From positions 1-24,489 of IMG/VR virus record IMGVR_UViG_3300036719_002220: a stretch of 24,489 nucleotides of DNA, one strand, 5' to 3'. The notes beneath the pieces were generated by a model that saw only the letters and a program-made list of their open reading frames with translations, made no database searches and was not told where the DNA came from. The DNA is from a virus. The position numbers and the translations under genes were made by a program. Positions 14,791 through 22,369 of the stretch are shown here, in pieces. Within the stretch, counting starts at the first letter, position 1. The number at the start of each line of letters is the position of its first letter.

Positions 14791-15297
14791 TCAACCCCCA
14801 CGTTTTAAGGTCGTGCCAGCAAAGTCAAGCAGGCTAGTCCCAGCGCTGAAAAACCCCTGCGTCAAAGTCGTGCGCTTGGCCTTGCCAAGGTCGGCGCTTT
14901 CAGCCCGCATGGTGCCGATGTTTACATCCCGCAAGGTCGCCGCTTGGCGCGATTCACGCGCCGCGTTCGCCAGGCTGTCCTCGCCCAGCGCAGCAATCGA
15001 ACCGCCACCCGAAACACCGCGGCCAGCAAACAGCGCGGATTGCGTCGCCAGAACCCGGCGCAAGCGCTCTTGGCGCTGCTCTTCTTCAATGGCCGATTTA
15101 ACTTGCGTCGCCTTAATTTGCAGGTCTTTGTTCGCCTGTTGCGCCGCAATACCTGCCGCCGCCGAACGGGCCGACATAATCGAGCCAACCGCCTGACCGG
15201 CAGCCGCAACCCCGGCAGCAACACTCAGGGCCGTTGAGCCAGCAGCCGCGCCACCAGCGCCTGAAAGAAGAGTACCGGCAATCGCTGCTTCTGCCAT
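14791..15297 (-). CDS. Small internal virion protein, gp14-like
   Basis: A 168-residue Ala/Gly-rich protein. The first 45 residues are strongly hydrophobic (AIAGTLLSGAGGAAAGSTAL, VAAAGQAVGSIMSA); a long helical region with QANKDLQIKATQVK and EEEQRQERLRRVLA follows, then FAGRGVSGGGS. The RxxxGRGVsxxGS-like turn after a helix is typical of podoviral gp14-type ejection proteins, the first to enter the outer membrane. The position, between the nozzle gene and the two large internal proteins, is exactly that of T7 gene 14. The ATG at 15297 has GAGGG 6 bases upstream and follows the previous stop by one base. Some shared sequence features are weak, so the assignment rests mostly on order and composition. 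Confidence 0.75.
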   Translation of the reverse strand: MAEAAIAGTLLSGAGGAAAGSTALSVAAGVAAAGQAVGSIMSARSAAAGIAAQQANKDLQIKATQVKSAIEEEQRQERLRRVLATQSALFAGRGVSGGGSIAALGEDSLANAARESRQAATLRDVNIGTMRAESADLGKAKRTTLTQGFFSAGTSLLDFAGTTLKRGG

Positions 15298-15298
15298 G

Positions 15299-17329
15299 TT
15301 AAGCCCTCATTCCGATTGTTATCGCTTTGATCTTGAACTCAAGCGGCTCGGTTTGTGTGATTGTAACATAAGGCTCACGCCCATATCCACCCATATAAGA
15401 CTTGTACCAGCCGTCTTGCGTCTGGGGCGGAACACCAAACACATCCTCCGACGTGTTGTCCACCTCGACCTTGTAAGTAGATGTCCCGTTGGAAATGGTG
15501 TAGTCCCGCAGGCCTTCGCCCAGGATGTTCACCCACGCGATGCCACGCAATTCGCCAGTCATCAGGCGGCCATTGATGTTTACGTCAGGATACAGCGGCG
15601 AAAGCTCGGCGTAAAACGGCCGGCCAACCTCAATGTCAGACACCGCCTCAGACGACGTAATCGACCCGCTCGACGGCGTTGCGTCATTCAGCATGTACTT
15701 GTCCCCACGAACAGCGCAGGACACGCCATTCAGGTGCCCAAGGCCGCCCCACGATGTCGTCGGCGACCCGTTGGTGGCCCGCACGCTTGAATCCATGTAA
15801 TGCGCCGAATTGAGAACCTCAAGGTAGCGGGTACCGCCACGGTTTACCAAGAAGTAAACCTCAGACCCAAGAGCCGCAGCGTCCTCGAAATTGCCATCCG
15901 TGTTAAACAGCGAGAACGCCAAGAAGTTTTGCGACCGGCGCGTACCCATAACGGCGCAGGTTCCCGTGGTGTTCACGATGTAAACGTAGTCGCTGGCAAA
16001 GCCACCGCCACTACGGCGAACCGCCATGGCAACGGGCGTGCTGATAAGGTGCGAGGCTAGGTCAGTTACCGATTCGGCGCTGTACGACGTTTCCAGCTCG
16101 TTGTACAGGAACCGTCGAATAGTGTTGCCGCTTTCTTCGCAAAAGATGGTCGAGCCATCCACCGAGATGGGACGAACCTTCGACGAACCATGATTTGTCT
16201 GGCGCGAAATCTCGAAATTATCCGGGGTAAAGCCGATCTGCGTCGAAGCCCCACGGGCGTAGAACTCACCGCCCGACGTGAAGATTTGCAGGTCACGGCC
16301 AGAAACGATGTTCTGAATCGCGTTTACTTGATTGTCGTCGATGTCGTACTCAATGGCCTGGTTATCCAGCCCGGCCCCAGTATTGAAATCAAAAAAGCTG
16401 CCCGTCGTGCTGGCCCACACGGTTTGCGGCAAAGACTTCGAGCCACCAAACCACAACCGCCCTTGGTGGAACGTCACAGAAACGGGCCAGCCACGGCTGG
16501 CGCTCCACACATCTTCCGTCGGTTTGCCGCCCTGCGTCACGGTCGTCACCGAAAGCCCCATGTTGGCGGACGAAACGATGTTTTTTACAATCATGGCCGA
16601 CCAGTTACGGCCACCGTCTTGGCCCGTAAAAGTAACCTCAAAAATGCCGCCGCTAATGTGCGTGCATGTCGTGTCGTTGCTCACGATGCTGAGGGCACGC
16701 AAAGCCGTTTGAATACGGGATGCCGTCGTCGGTTCGTGGTTATCAACAACTATTGCGTCGGTCAGTTCGCCCTCAAGCTCCAACTGAAACGTATCGTTTG
16801 CGTTGGAATAGCTGAACGTTAAACGCTGAACCTCGTTAGTCGGCGAGCCAGCCGTATCCGGAAAGTTGCGCTTAGAAATGTTCACGAACGACACATTAGC
16901 CGCCGTCCAAGCGGTATCCGACGTGCGCGTAATCTCAATCGGCTGAAAGTCCGGATGAACGATAAACAGCTTGTCGGCGCTTTGCGTAAAGTTAAACTGC
17001 GTCAGCCGCGCCGTAGTAATGTTCGTAATCGGCGAGGACGTAACCGCCGTTTGGTAAACCCCGTTTTTGTAAACTTCCATGCGTGCGTTCGTGAACAGCA
17101 GCATGTACTTCTGAACCGTGTTAAACTCAAACGGAACAAGCCGACCAGCACCAGCCGCCGTTGCAATGTACTTCAACCCCTCACGGCGAACAGCCGGGCC
17201 TTGCGGTGTGATGTACACATTCCGCGCCCGCCGACACGCCCGGAAATAGGCTTCGGTATCAACGCGGGCGTAAACGTCCGGGGAAAGCTCACCACCGCCG
17301 AACGTGACTTGCTGAACCTTAATCGCCAT
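15299..17329 (-). CDS. Tail nozzle (tail tubular protein B / gp12-like stabilization protein)
   Basis: A 676-residue, beta-rich protein. It opens with VQQVTFGGGELSPDVYARVD, then YFRACRRARNVYITPQGPAVRREGL, the standard N-terminal signature of podoviral nozzle/stabilization proteins. Further landmarks are FHQGRLWFGGS and VWAST near residues 288-305, typical of the same group, and a large beta propeller-like body. It forms the hexameric tip of the short tail and closes the DNA channel. It lies directly after the adaptor gene, as expected in a T7-like tail module, with one base between stop and start and AGAGGG 6 bases upstream. Length is close to that of related proteins, somewhat below T7 gp12. 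Confidence 0.85.
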   Translation of the reverse strand: MAIKVQQVTFGGGELSPDVYARVDTEAYFRACRRARNVYITPQGPAVRREGLKYIATAAGAGRLVPFEFNTVQKYMLLFTNARMEVYKNGVYQTAVTSSPITNITTARLTQFNFTQSADKLFIVHPDFQPIEITRTSDTAWTAANVSFVNISKRNFPDTAGSPTNEVQRLTFSYSNANDTFQLELEGELTDAIVVDNHEPTTASRIQTALRALSIVSNDTTCTHISGGIFEVTFTGQDGGRNWSAMIVKNIVSSANMGLSVTTVTQGGKPTEDVWSASRGWPVSVTFHQGRLWFGGSKSLPQTVWASTTGSFFDFNTGAGLDNQAIEYDIDDNQVNAIQNIVSGRDLQIFTSGGEFYARGASTQIGFTPDNFEISRQTNHGSSKVRPISVDGSTIFCEESGNTIRRFLYNELETSYSAESVTDLASHLISTPVAMAVRRSGGGFASDYVYIVNTTGTCAVMGTRRSQNFLAFSLFNTDGNFEDAAALGSEVYFLVNRGGTRYLEVLNSAHYMDSSVRATNGSPTTSWGGLGHLNGVSCAVRGDKYMLNDATPSSGSITSSEAVSDIEVGRPFYAELSPLYPDVNINGRLMTGELRGIAWVNILGEGLRDYTISNGTSTYKVEVDNTSEDVFGVPPQTQDGWYKSYMGGYGREPYVTITQTEPLEFKIKAITIGMRA

Positions 17330-17330
17330 A

Positions 17331-17903
17331 CTAAGCCCTCTGGTTCAGAATGTAGTAATTCACAGGTTCCACGGTAATGTTCGGCTGGGCCTTGCTGTCA
17401 ATGCTACGGGCAGCGGAAAGGGCCACGCGCGCGCGACGGTCAAAGATTTCAGACTTATTAATGTCGTCCGCCAGCGAAGCGGCAAGATCTACCGCAAGGG
17501 CGTGAACAAGTGCGTCGATAAAGTAAGCGGGCATCTTGGGCGTTTCCACGTCCGCAACGTATTCCAGCTTCAACTCGTTCGCATCCGAGTAAATCCGGTC
17601 TTGGTAAACCAAATAATCTAGTTGCGGCGTGTCCGAACGGAACAGGGTCACAGGCTCCGGGTCGGTCGGGTAAAGATAAATGTAAGCCTTGTCAAAAAGC
17701 GGTGTTTCGCCGTCCACACGCGAAAGTTGCGTCTGCACCATGGCAAAACGCCACGGGTGAATCGAAAGGAGCTTTAGGCGCACAACGTCCCAGCGTGCCT
17801 TAACCAGCGCGGCTTCACGAGTGTCGTCCTCGAACGAGGCAAGCGTGTCAGCCCCGATAAGAAGCAAAGCCTGGTTTGCAATTTGTTCTTTTGTGAAAGC
17901 CAT
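17331..17903 (-). CDS. Tail adaptor (tail tubular protein A / gp11-like)
   Basis: A 190-residue protein with an N-terminal helical segment MAFTKEQIANQALLLIGAD, then REAALVKARWDVVRLKLLSIHPWRFAM, the signature of the podoviral adaptor that joins portal to nozzle. A LEYVADV strand and the C-terminal helices (DALVHALAVDLAASLADD) also fit. Dodecamer formation is expected under the portal. The ATG at 17903 is chosen because GAGGG lies 7 bases upstream and family members begin with a short run before Q.ANxAL; the reading to 17975 would start in the terminator hairpin. It is directly upstream of the nozzle gene (gap of one base). Confidence 0.85.
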   Translation of the reverse strand: MAFTKEQIANQALLLIGADTLASFEDDTREAALVKARWDVVRLKLLSIHPWRFAMVQTQLSRVDGETPLFDKAYIYLYPTDPEPVTLFRSDTPQLDYLVYQDRIYSDANELKLEYVADVETPKMPAYFIDALVHALAVDLAASLADDINKSEIFDRRARVALSAARSIDSKAQPNITVEPVNYYILNQRA

Positions 17904-17937
17904 GCGCCAGCCCTCTTTTTCAAAGATTATACAGGAA

Positions 17938-17966
17938 ATGAAAAGGCGGGGCAATAACCCCGCCTT
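17938..17966 (-). terminator. Intrinsic terminator after the capsid/decoration genes
   Basis: On the minus strand a 9-bp stem (arms 17943-17951 and 17958-17966, AAGGCGGGG type) closes a 6-base loop and is followed by a short T-rich stretch (TTTT then CATTT). It lies between the 89-residue gene and the adaptor gene. Partial termination would lower tail gene expression relative to capsid. Confidence 0.75.
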
Positions 17967-17983
17967 CCCATGCACAGCGTTTT

Positions 17984-18253
17984 TTAGTCGCTGTTCGTGG
18001 TCGAATCGGCAACGCCGTTGGTCACGTCCACGACGCCGTTGGCGCGGGTGGCCACGACGAACACGACACGTTGACCGGCAACGTTGGTCAGGATTTGATC
18101 GCCGACCGCAATGATATCAAACACAGCGTTAAAGTAACCGCTGGTGTTGATAACGTTTTGGTCATCACCATTAGGGGCGGCATACGCAAACACGCGGGGC
18201 GCGTTCGTGAAGCCTTCGCTGACGAGTTCAAAGTTAGCGCGAGTGAAAGGCAT
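17984..18253 (-). CDS. Small beta-rich protein after the capsid gene, possible decoration protein
   Basis: An 89-residue protein starting MPFTRANFELVSEGFTNAPR, then FAYAAPNGDDQNVINTSGYF, a series of strands and a polar end. Such small genes, with an SGYF box and a following hydrophobic strand, often lie directly after the major capsid gene in podoviruses, and a capsid decoration or minor head role is plausible. The start has a strong GGAGG 8 bases upstream. It shares a transcript with the capsid, ended by the terminator at 17938-17966, so it should be made in large amounts, as expected for a structural component. No proof of its position is available from sequence. Confidence 0.7.
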   Translation of the reverse strand: MPFTRANFELVSEGFTNAPRVFAYAAPNGDDQNVINTSGYFNAVFDIIAVGDQILTNVAGQRVVFVVATRANGVVDVTNGVADSTTNSD

Positions 18254-18268
18254 ATTCCATTCCTCCGA

Positions 18269-19108
18269 TTAGGCTTCTTGAGTGGTAATCTTAACGATAC
18301 CGCTGTTGTCAATCGCCACGGCATTGCCCGAGTACATCGCGGTAGCGACATACGAGGCCAGACGCGGGTCATAGTCAACGCGGGTCGAAAGATCCATCGA
18401 GGCGATAGCACCAATGGCTTCGCGGTGGAACGCAAAGCAAGTGCGGTTCAGGCCAGCCTTGGGCAGGCCGCCTTCAACCATGTCGCCGATGGTAACAACG
18501 CGGAAGCCCATGAAGGTGTTTACTTCACCAGTCATCAGGGCCTTCACGTTGACGTAATCGGCATTCGTCGCCTTGTCATCGCCCAGCAGCGACTTCAAGC
18601 CGCTGGCGTGAATCAGCAGGGTGCGGCCTTCCATCGGCACGTTTTCCTTGCTCAGAAGGAAAGCGGCTTGACGAATGGCATCAACCGTCAGGTCACGCGG
18701 GGTGCCGCTGATATCGTTGGCAACCAGCAGCGAGGTGGTCGAGGCGTTCATGGCATCAATCGCCAGTTGGTCAACGCGACGCTTAATCGACATCACGCAC
18801 GACTTGGCAACTTCGGTGATTTCATCGAAGTTTACTTTGGCTTGCATGAATACGTTGCTCGCCTCTTGAACGATCCAGTCACGCGACGTGACGGTCACGC
18901 CCACGCGGGTGGGGTTTTGCAGGGGAACAACCGAGCCGGGGATATGCTCGTGAGCCAGCGAGCGACCGAACACAGGAAACTGCGCGGTAGCACCGTTAAT
19001 CCGGCGGGCACGAACGAGACTGGTAAGGTTGGCACCTTCAGCTTGATACAGGTGCTTGACCTTCGTATCAAACTCGGTGACAGCCAATGCACTAAGATTA
19101 ATCGACAT
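18269..19108 (-). CDS. Major capsid protein
   Basis: A 279-residue protein of the T7-like/HK97-fold capsid type. The N-terminal arm is short; the box RRINGATAQFPVFGRSLAHE (35-54) with the following HIPGS is typical of this capsid group, and the VDQLAIDAM helix (113-121), RTLLIHASG strand and GFRVVTIGDM region are also in the right order. It is shorter than T7 gp10A. It forms the icosahedral shell. GAGGT lies 6 bases before the ATG. Upstream is a 170-base gap with a large hairpin and downstream a small decoration-type gene, then a terminator, so the capsid transcript is well delimited. Confidence 0.88.
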   Translation of the reverse strand: MSINLSALAVTEFDTKVKHLYQAEGANLTSLVRARRINGATAQFPVFGRSLAHEHIPGSVVPLQNPTRVGVTVTSRDWIVQEASNVFMQAKVNFDEITEVAKSCVMSIKRRVDQLAIDAMNASTTSLLVANDISGTPRDLTVDAIRQAAFLLSKENVPMEGRTLLIHASGLKSLLGDDKATNADYVNVKALMTGEVNTFMGFRVVTIGDMVEGGLPKAGLNRTCFAFHREAIGAIASMDLSTRVDYDPRLASYVATAMYSGNAVAIDNSGIVKITTQEA

Positions 19109-19279
19109 AGCTTTACCTCAATAAGTTTTTTTCTGTTCTCTTATCGAAGCCGGGTAAGCCATAAGGGGCCGGATTCTTGCTCATTAGAGCCATCATGAAA
19201 AGCAAACGGGCCGCTAGGCGGGTAAGCGCTTACTTACTTCATGTTTGTAAGCGTATACTAACCTAGCGGCCCGGTCAAC
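19109..19279 (-). terminator. Capsid leader region with a large branched hairpin (stem 19207-19273)
   Basis: Between scaffold and capsid lies a 12-bp perfect stem, CGGGCCGCTAGG (19207-19218) with CCTAGCGGCCCG (19262-19273). Inside it are a perfect 12-base palindrome (19222-19233, GTAAGC/GCTTAC) and a second GTAAGC at 19247-19252 that can also pair with 19228-19233. On the minus strand the stem is followed by TTTGCTTTT, so it is probably a terminator or an RNA processing/stability element. The rest (19109-19206) is the capsid leader; an open 27-codon frame in it ends 4 bases before the capsid ATG. Confidence 0.65.
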
Positions 19280-19897
19280 TTACTTTACTTGAGAAAGCAG
19301 GGCGTAGTACTCTTTTTGCAAGTCAGCGCTTCCGCCGATCTTATCAACCCCGTGCTTTTCAAGGAAAGACAGCGCAGCGGCCTTGGGGTCGGCAGGCGGG
19401 GTGTTGCTTACGCCTTCAGCCGGAGAGGGAACATCCTTCGACTTGCTCAACTGGTACAGCTTGTGCGCCAGCTTCACGCCAGCCGCCGACGAGGTGATGG
19501 CTGTCAAAGCGTCGCGCTCTTCTTCCGTCAGAGACTTGCCAGCAAAGTCTTTAAGCTCGCCCAAAATCTTGTCGCCGTCCGGGCCAAGGGCTTCAAGCTC
19601 ACGCTTGGTGCGCTCACCAATGGCTTTCTGGTCGGCCTCAAGAACGGCCTTAAAGAAGTTCTTTGCCATGTCGTTGCTAATACCCATGCCCTTAAACGCC
19701 TCAAGGGCCACGGGGACAAGGTGCGAATCCGGCATTTGAAAATCCGAGAAGTCGTACTTCTCCGGGGCGCTGTACTTGCTCTTGTAATCGTTCAGCGCGG
19801 TGTCGCGCTCACGAACCATTTTCGACAGCTCCGAGTACCCATTTTCCAAGTCCTCGGCCGTCTTGTACTTACCCGCAAACAGTTTTTCTTCAGTCAT
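19280..19897 (-). CDS. Capsid scaffold / assembly protein
   Basis: A 205-residue, highly charged, mainly helical protein directly upstream of the capsid gene. The N-terminal part FAGKYKTAEDLENGYSELSK (8-27) is the common start of podoviral scaffold-type proteins, followed by the YDFSD strand and long helices; the C-terminal part has a helix hairpin (KAAALSFLEKHGVDK). It should guide procapsid formation and then leave. The ATG at 19897 has AGGGG 6 bases upstream and lies 2 bases past the previous stop. The large hairpin after its stop separates it from the capsid gene. The position between portal and capsid also matches T7 gene 9. Confidence 0.8.
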   Translation of the reverse strand: MTEEKLFAGKYKTAEDLENGYSELSKMVRERDTALNDYKSKYSAPEKYDFSDFQMPDSHLVPVALEAFKGMGISNDMAKNFFKAVLEADQKAIGERTKRELEALGPDGDKILGELKDFAGKSLTEEERDALTAITSSAAGVKLAHKLYQLSKSKDVPSPAEGVSNTPPADPKAAALSFLEKHGVDKIGGSADLQKEYYALLSQVK

Positions 19898-19899
19898 GT

Positions 19900-20118
19900 T
19901 TAACCCCTTTTCATCATTTTGAGAATGGCGCGATACACGTTATTCTCCCCGCTTTGGAACGCCATGGTAAGCCCCATTGCGTGCCCATCGCCGCCAGCGG
20001 GAAGAGACAGGTCGCGGTCAACGGTCAACTTGCGCAAGTGCTCAAGAACAACCTTACCGTCCTGCGTCTCGAAAAGGCGGGCATATGCCGCCTTAATGCT
20101 TTCATGCTTGTCCAGCAT
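19900..20118 (-). CDS. Bbp19-like small phage protein
   Basis: A 72-residue, mainly helical basic protein: MLDKHESIKAAYARLFETQDGKVVLEHLRKLT, then MAFQSGENNVYRAILKMMKRG. The AYARLFETxDGxxVLxxL box is the landmark of the Bbp19-type small proteins encoded beside portal or scaffold genes. The function is unknown; a role in head assembly is inferred from context. I prefer the ATG at 20118 (17-base overlap with the portal gene) since family members usually begin just before this box; an ATG at 20163 with a weak GGA is possible and would add 15 residues. The RNA also carries the portal end, so translational coupling is likely. Confidence 0.7.
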   Translation of the reverse strand: MLDKHESIKAAYARLFETQDGKVVLEHLRKLTVDRDLSLPAGGDGHAMGLTMAFQSGENNVYRAILKMMKRG

Positions 20119-21679
20119 CAACCTGCCCCAGAGCGCTTTCAGCGCGTTGACGTATCTCTTCATACTCAGCTTCCGTCCTTACAAGGTTAGGCGGCAGCTT
20201 CAAGCGCTTTGCCGCCTCACGCACAAACACGTCCGACTTCACCAGCATCATGGCAACCTGCGGGCCAAACGTCGCAACGATAATTTCCATCAGCGTGCGC
20301 ATGGCGTTCAGCTCTTCCTGATCCTGGGCCATCGCAATCGGGCTGATATGCGCAATGTTAATAATCTGCCCATCAACCCGGAACTCGCCAAGGTCAATCA
20401 GGTCAAGCTCGTCAAGGTAGTACAACAGCAGGTTCACCAGAGGAACCACCAGCTCGTACTGCAAGCGGCCAAAGGCAGAACCGATGCGCTTCGACAGCTC
20501 TTGCTGGCGGTACGCAATTTCGGTCGCGCTCTTCACCGGCAAGTCAATCGGCCCCAGCGGGTCGGAGAACGTCATCTGGCGAATCGCGTTCTGAACGTCG
20601 GCGAAGATAAACTGAGCCACGTTAAAATCGCCAGCACGAGGCAGCGCGGCAATCGAGGGGCCGGTCAACTGCGAGCCGTTGCTGCTCACCGGAATAATCG
20701 CGCCAGGCGCAATACGCAGGTTCGCAATGTTCACCACGCCGTCGTCCACCGCCGTGTAAGCCCCGGCAACCGACAGGCTGGCGTTTTTAAGCACTAGCTC
20801 CTTCACCGCGTTCAGCGACTTCACATCCGCCAGCGCGTACAACGCCGGGCCGCGACCGCTTACCTCGCCCGTCACCTTCGACCAGCGGGCGCCAATAAAC
20901 GGCGACATCTCCATCTGGCGCGAGACGCAAAACTCTTCCTTGTACTTCTCGCAAATCACAAAGTACTGAAACCCACGCATCTTGCGGGTGGCAGGCTGCT
21001 TCGTTTTCCGATCCAGCTTAACAATCTCAACGTCCGTCGGAACCACGCCCTCGATGAACGTGACCGACTCGCTTTCCTTTCCAGCGTAATCCTGAGCCAT
21101 CCGCTCCGGCATCTGGAAGTCCGGCCACATCTTCTTTAGATTGCGGAAGGGAACCTCGCGCTCGAAGAAGAACGAATCAAGGTTGCCATCCGCACCCTCT
21201 TCGTACCAGACCTTCGACAGCGGCACAGGGGTAAAGCGAAACGGCTTCTGCTTCGTCCCCTTCCCCACATGCATCACGCCAGTCCCAAAGAACACGCTTC
21301 CCAGCACCTCGGCAATCGACGTGTCAAAGTTGCTGTTCCGAATCCCGGCAAACATGATTTCCGAAATCTGCTTCAACTGGCGAGCCGCATTCGACTTCAC
21401 CGCGTCCGGTACCAGCGGGCCGGGCTGCAAGTCAATCCAGTCCTTCATCGGGGGGAAGATGCTCGACTGGATGTTGCTCACAAACTTCTGGTAAGCATCT
21501 ACCGCCGTGCTGTCAAACACACGGCCAAAACCATTTCGCTTCTCGCCTTCCGTGCGGGCGTTAAACGTCTCCATCTGCGGAAGGATGTACTCGTAGGCTT
21601 CCTTATAGGTCGTGTCAAACATTTGCTTGCGCTTCTTGGCAGAGGCGGAAAAATGCAGAATCTGACCGACTTCAAACAT
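20102..21679 (-). CDS. Portal (head-tail connector) protein
   Basis: A 525-residue podoviral head-tail connector. Landmarks are the opening helices with KKRKQMFDTTYKEAYEYILP, then GRVFDSTAVDAYQKFVSNIQSS, the FGTGVMHVGK segment, GRGPALYALADVKSLN (the conserved wing-stem transition) and TATEIAYR-like KSATEIAYRQQELS, all typical of the PF12236-type family. The dodecamer sits at one vertex of the head and is the docking site of the terminase. The ATG at 21679 has GAGGGG 5 bases upstream; a reading to 21817 would run through a hairpin and the end of the previous gene and is rejected. Length is normal for T7-like portals. Confidence 0.9.
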   Translation of the reverse strand: MFEVGQILHFSASAKKRKQMFDTTYKEAYEYILPQMETFNARTEGEKRNGFGRVFDSTAVDAYQKFVSNIQSSIFPPMKDWIDLQPGPLVPDAVKSNAARQLKQISEIMFAGIRNSNFDTSIAEVLGSVFFGTGVMHVGKGTKQKPFRFTPVPLSKVWYEEGADGNLDSFFFEREVPFRNLKKMWPDFQMPERMAQDYAGKESESVTFIEGVVPTDVEIVKLDRKTKQPATRKMRGFQYFVICEKYKEEFCVSRQMEMSPFIGARWSKVTGEVSGRGPALYALADVKSLNAVKELVLKNASLSVAGAYTAVDDGVVNIANLRIAPGAIIPVSSNGSQLTGPSIAALPRAGDFNVAQFIFADVQNAIRQMTFSDPLGPIDLPVKSATEIAYRQQELSKRIGSAFGRLQYELVVPLVNLLLYYLDELDLIDLGEFRVDGQIINIAHISPIAMAQDQEELNAMRTLMEIIVATFGPQVAMMLVKSDVFVREAAKRLKLPPNLVRTEAEYEEIRQRAESALGQVDAGQA

Positions 21680-21701
21680 GGAAACCCCTCGAAAATAGAG
21701 G

Positions 21702-21721
21702 CCGGGGGCCGAAGCCCCCGG
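21702..21721 (-). terminator. UUCG-type hairpin between the signal-peptide gene and the portal
   Basis: A perfect 8-bp GC-rich stem (CCGGGGGC 21702-21709, GCCCCCGG 21714-21721) closes a loop that reads TTCG on the minus strand, a very stable tetraloop. It follows the stop of the 140-residue gene by 8 bases and is followed by CCTCTATTTT, a poor T-tract. It could be a partial terminator or protect the RNA end. Confidence 0.6.
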
Positions 21722-21729
21722 ACAATGCG

Positions 21730-22152
21730 TTAGCGCGGCTGACGGGCGCCCAGCAGCTCGTACACGCGGATCGTCACCGAGTCCGCGCCAGTAGCAACCG
21801 TACGGGCTTGCAGCCAACGGGCCACGCCGATGTCGGCGTTACGCACCGGGGTCGTCGCCGAAACCGCGTTCAGCAGGGTCGGCGAAATCGCACCGGCAGC
21901 AGTCGCCGACACGTCGGCGTTAATCACCACGGTCAGCGACGGCGAGGCACCGGTGCTGGCAGCGTGAACAGCCGTAATGGCCGACTGGTCGATTTGCAGA
22001 ATGGCCGACGGGGTCGTGCCCGAAGTCAGGGTCACCGTCGAAACACGGTACTTACCATTCTCCAGCAGCGAAGTCGTCCAAGCGGCCTGAGCATGAGCCG
22101 AACCCGACATGGCAACCATGGCGAGGGCGGCGAGAGCGAGGATACGAAGCAT
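21730..22152 (-). CDS. Signal-peptide-bearing protein of unknown function in the head module
   Basis: A 140-residue protein. Residues 1-21 are a textbook signal peptide (basic start MLRI, hydrophobic core LALAALAMVAMSG, end SAHA with likely cleavage before QAA). The remainder is a Ser/Thr/Ala-rich beta protein: ENGKYRVSTVTL, AILQIDQSAITAV, ATPVRNADIGVARWL-type segments and VTIRVYELLG. I do not recognise the family. Export in an assembly module is unexpected, because head genes act in the cytoplasm; it could be an outer-surface or periplasmic effector carried by the phage. The ATG at 22152 is one base past the previous stop. It is followed by a hairpin, so it may be expressed at its own level. 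Confidence 0.65.
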   Translation of the reverse strand: MLRILALAALAMVAMSGSAHAQAAWTTSLLENGKYRVSTVTLTSGTTPSAILQIDQSAITAVHAASTGASPSLTVVINADVSATAAGAISPTLLNAVSATTPVRNADIGVARWLQARTVATGADSVTIRVYELLGARQPR

Positions 22153-22153
22153 A

Positions 22154-22369
22154 TTAGCCTCCTAGTTTTTCAGTTACACCAAGTTCGCCACCCGCGGTTG
22201 CGAACAACAGAGAACGCCGACCGCTACGGCGGCGACGGCGTTCAATCTCATCTTGATTAGCGTTGGCAAGCTCGTTGGCTCGCTGCGCGGCTTCCTGCTC
22301 CTGACGGCGCAAAGCGTCCATCTGGGCTGACTGGTCAGGCCCTTTAGGCTTCTTTACAATGTCCCCCAT
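22154..22369 (-). CDS. Small basic head-associated protein
   Basis: A 71-residue protein with a charged helical centre (DALRRQEQEAAQRANELANANQ), followed by RRRRRSGRRSLLF and a Gly-rich end. Small genes with a polar helix and an R..G.RSLLF box between terminase and portal are common in podoviruses, and their function is not known; a head or packaging accessory role is likely by place. The ATG at 22369 has GGAGG 8 bases upstream and overlaps the end of the 127-residue gene by 26 bases, which is longer than elsewhere in this window. The following signal-peptide gene starts one base after its stop codon. Confidence 0.7.
   Translation of the reverse strand: MGDIVKKPKGPDQSAQMDALRRQEQEAAQRANELANANQDEIERRRRRSGRRSLLFATAGGELGVTEKLGG

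Noticed and set aside
13478-15196. A 572-codon plus-strand frame over the gp15-like and gp14-like genes
   Set aside because: It crosses two tightly packed minus-strand genes with good starts, has shadow-like composition and no ribosome binding site.
17904-17975. N-terminal extension of the adaptor gene by 24 codons
   Set aside because: It runs through the terminator hairpin, and the ATG at 17903 has its own ribosome binding site and the family's normal start.
19252-19278. Possible capsid promoter on the minus strand (TTGACC and TATACG)
   Set aside because: The spacer is only 15 bases and the boxes lie in the hairpin stem; the match is too weak to call.
21680-21817. N-terminal extension of the portal gene by 46 codons
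   Set aside because: It would run through the hairpin and the end of the previous gene; the ATG at 21679 has a strong GAGGGG.
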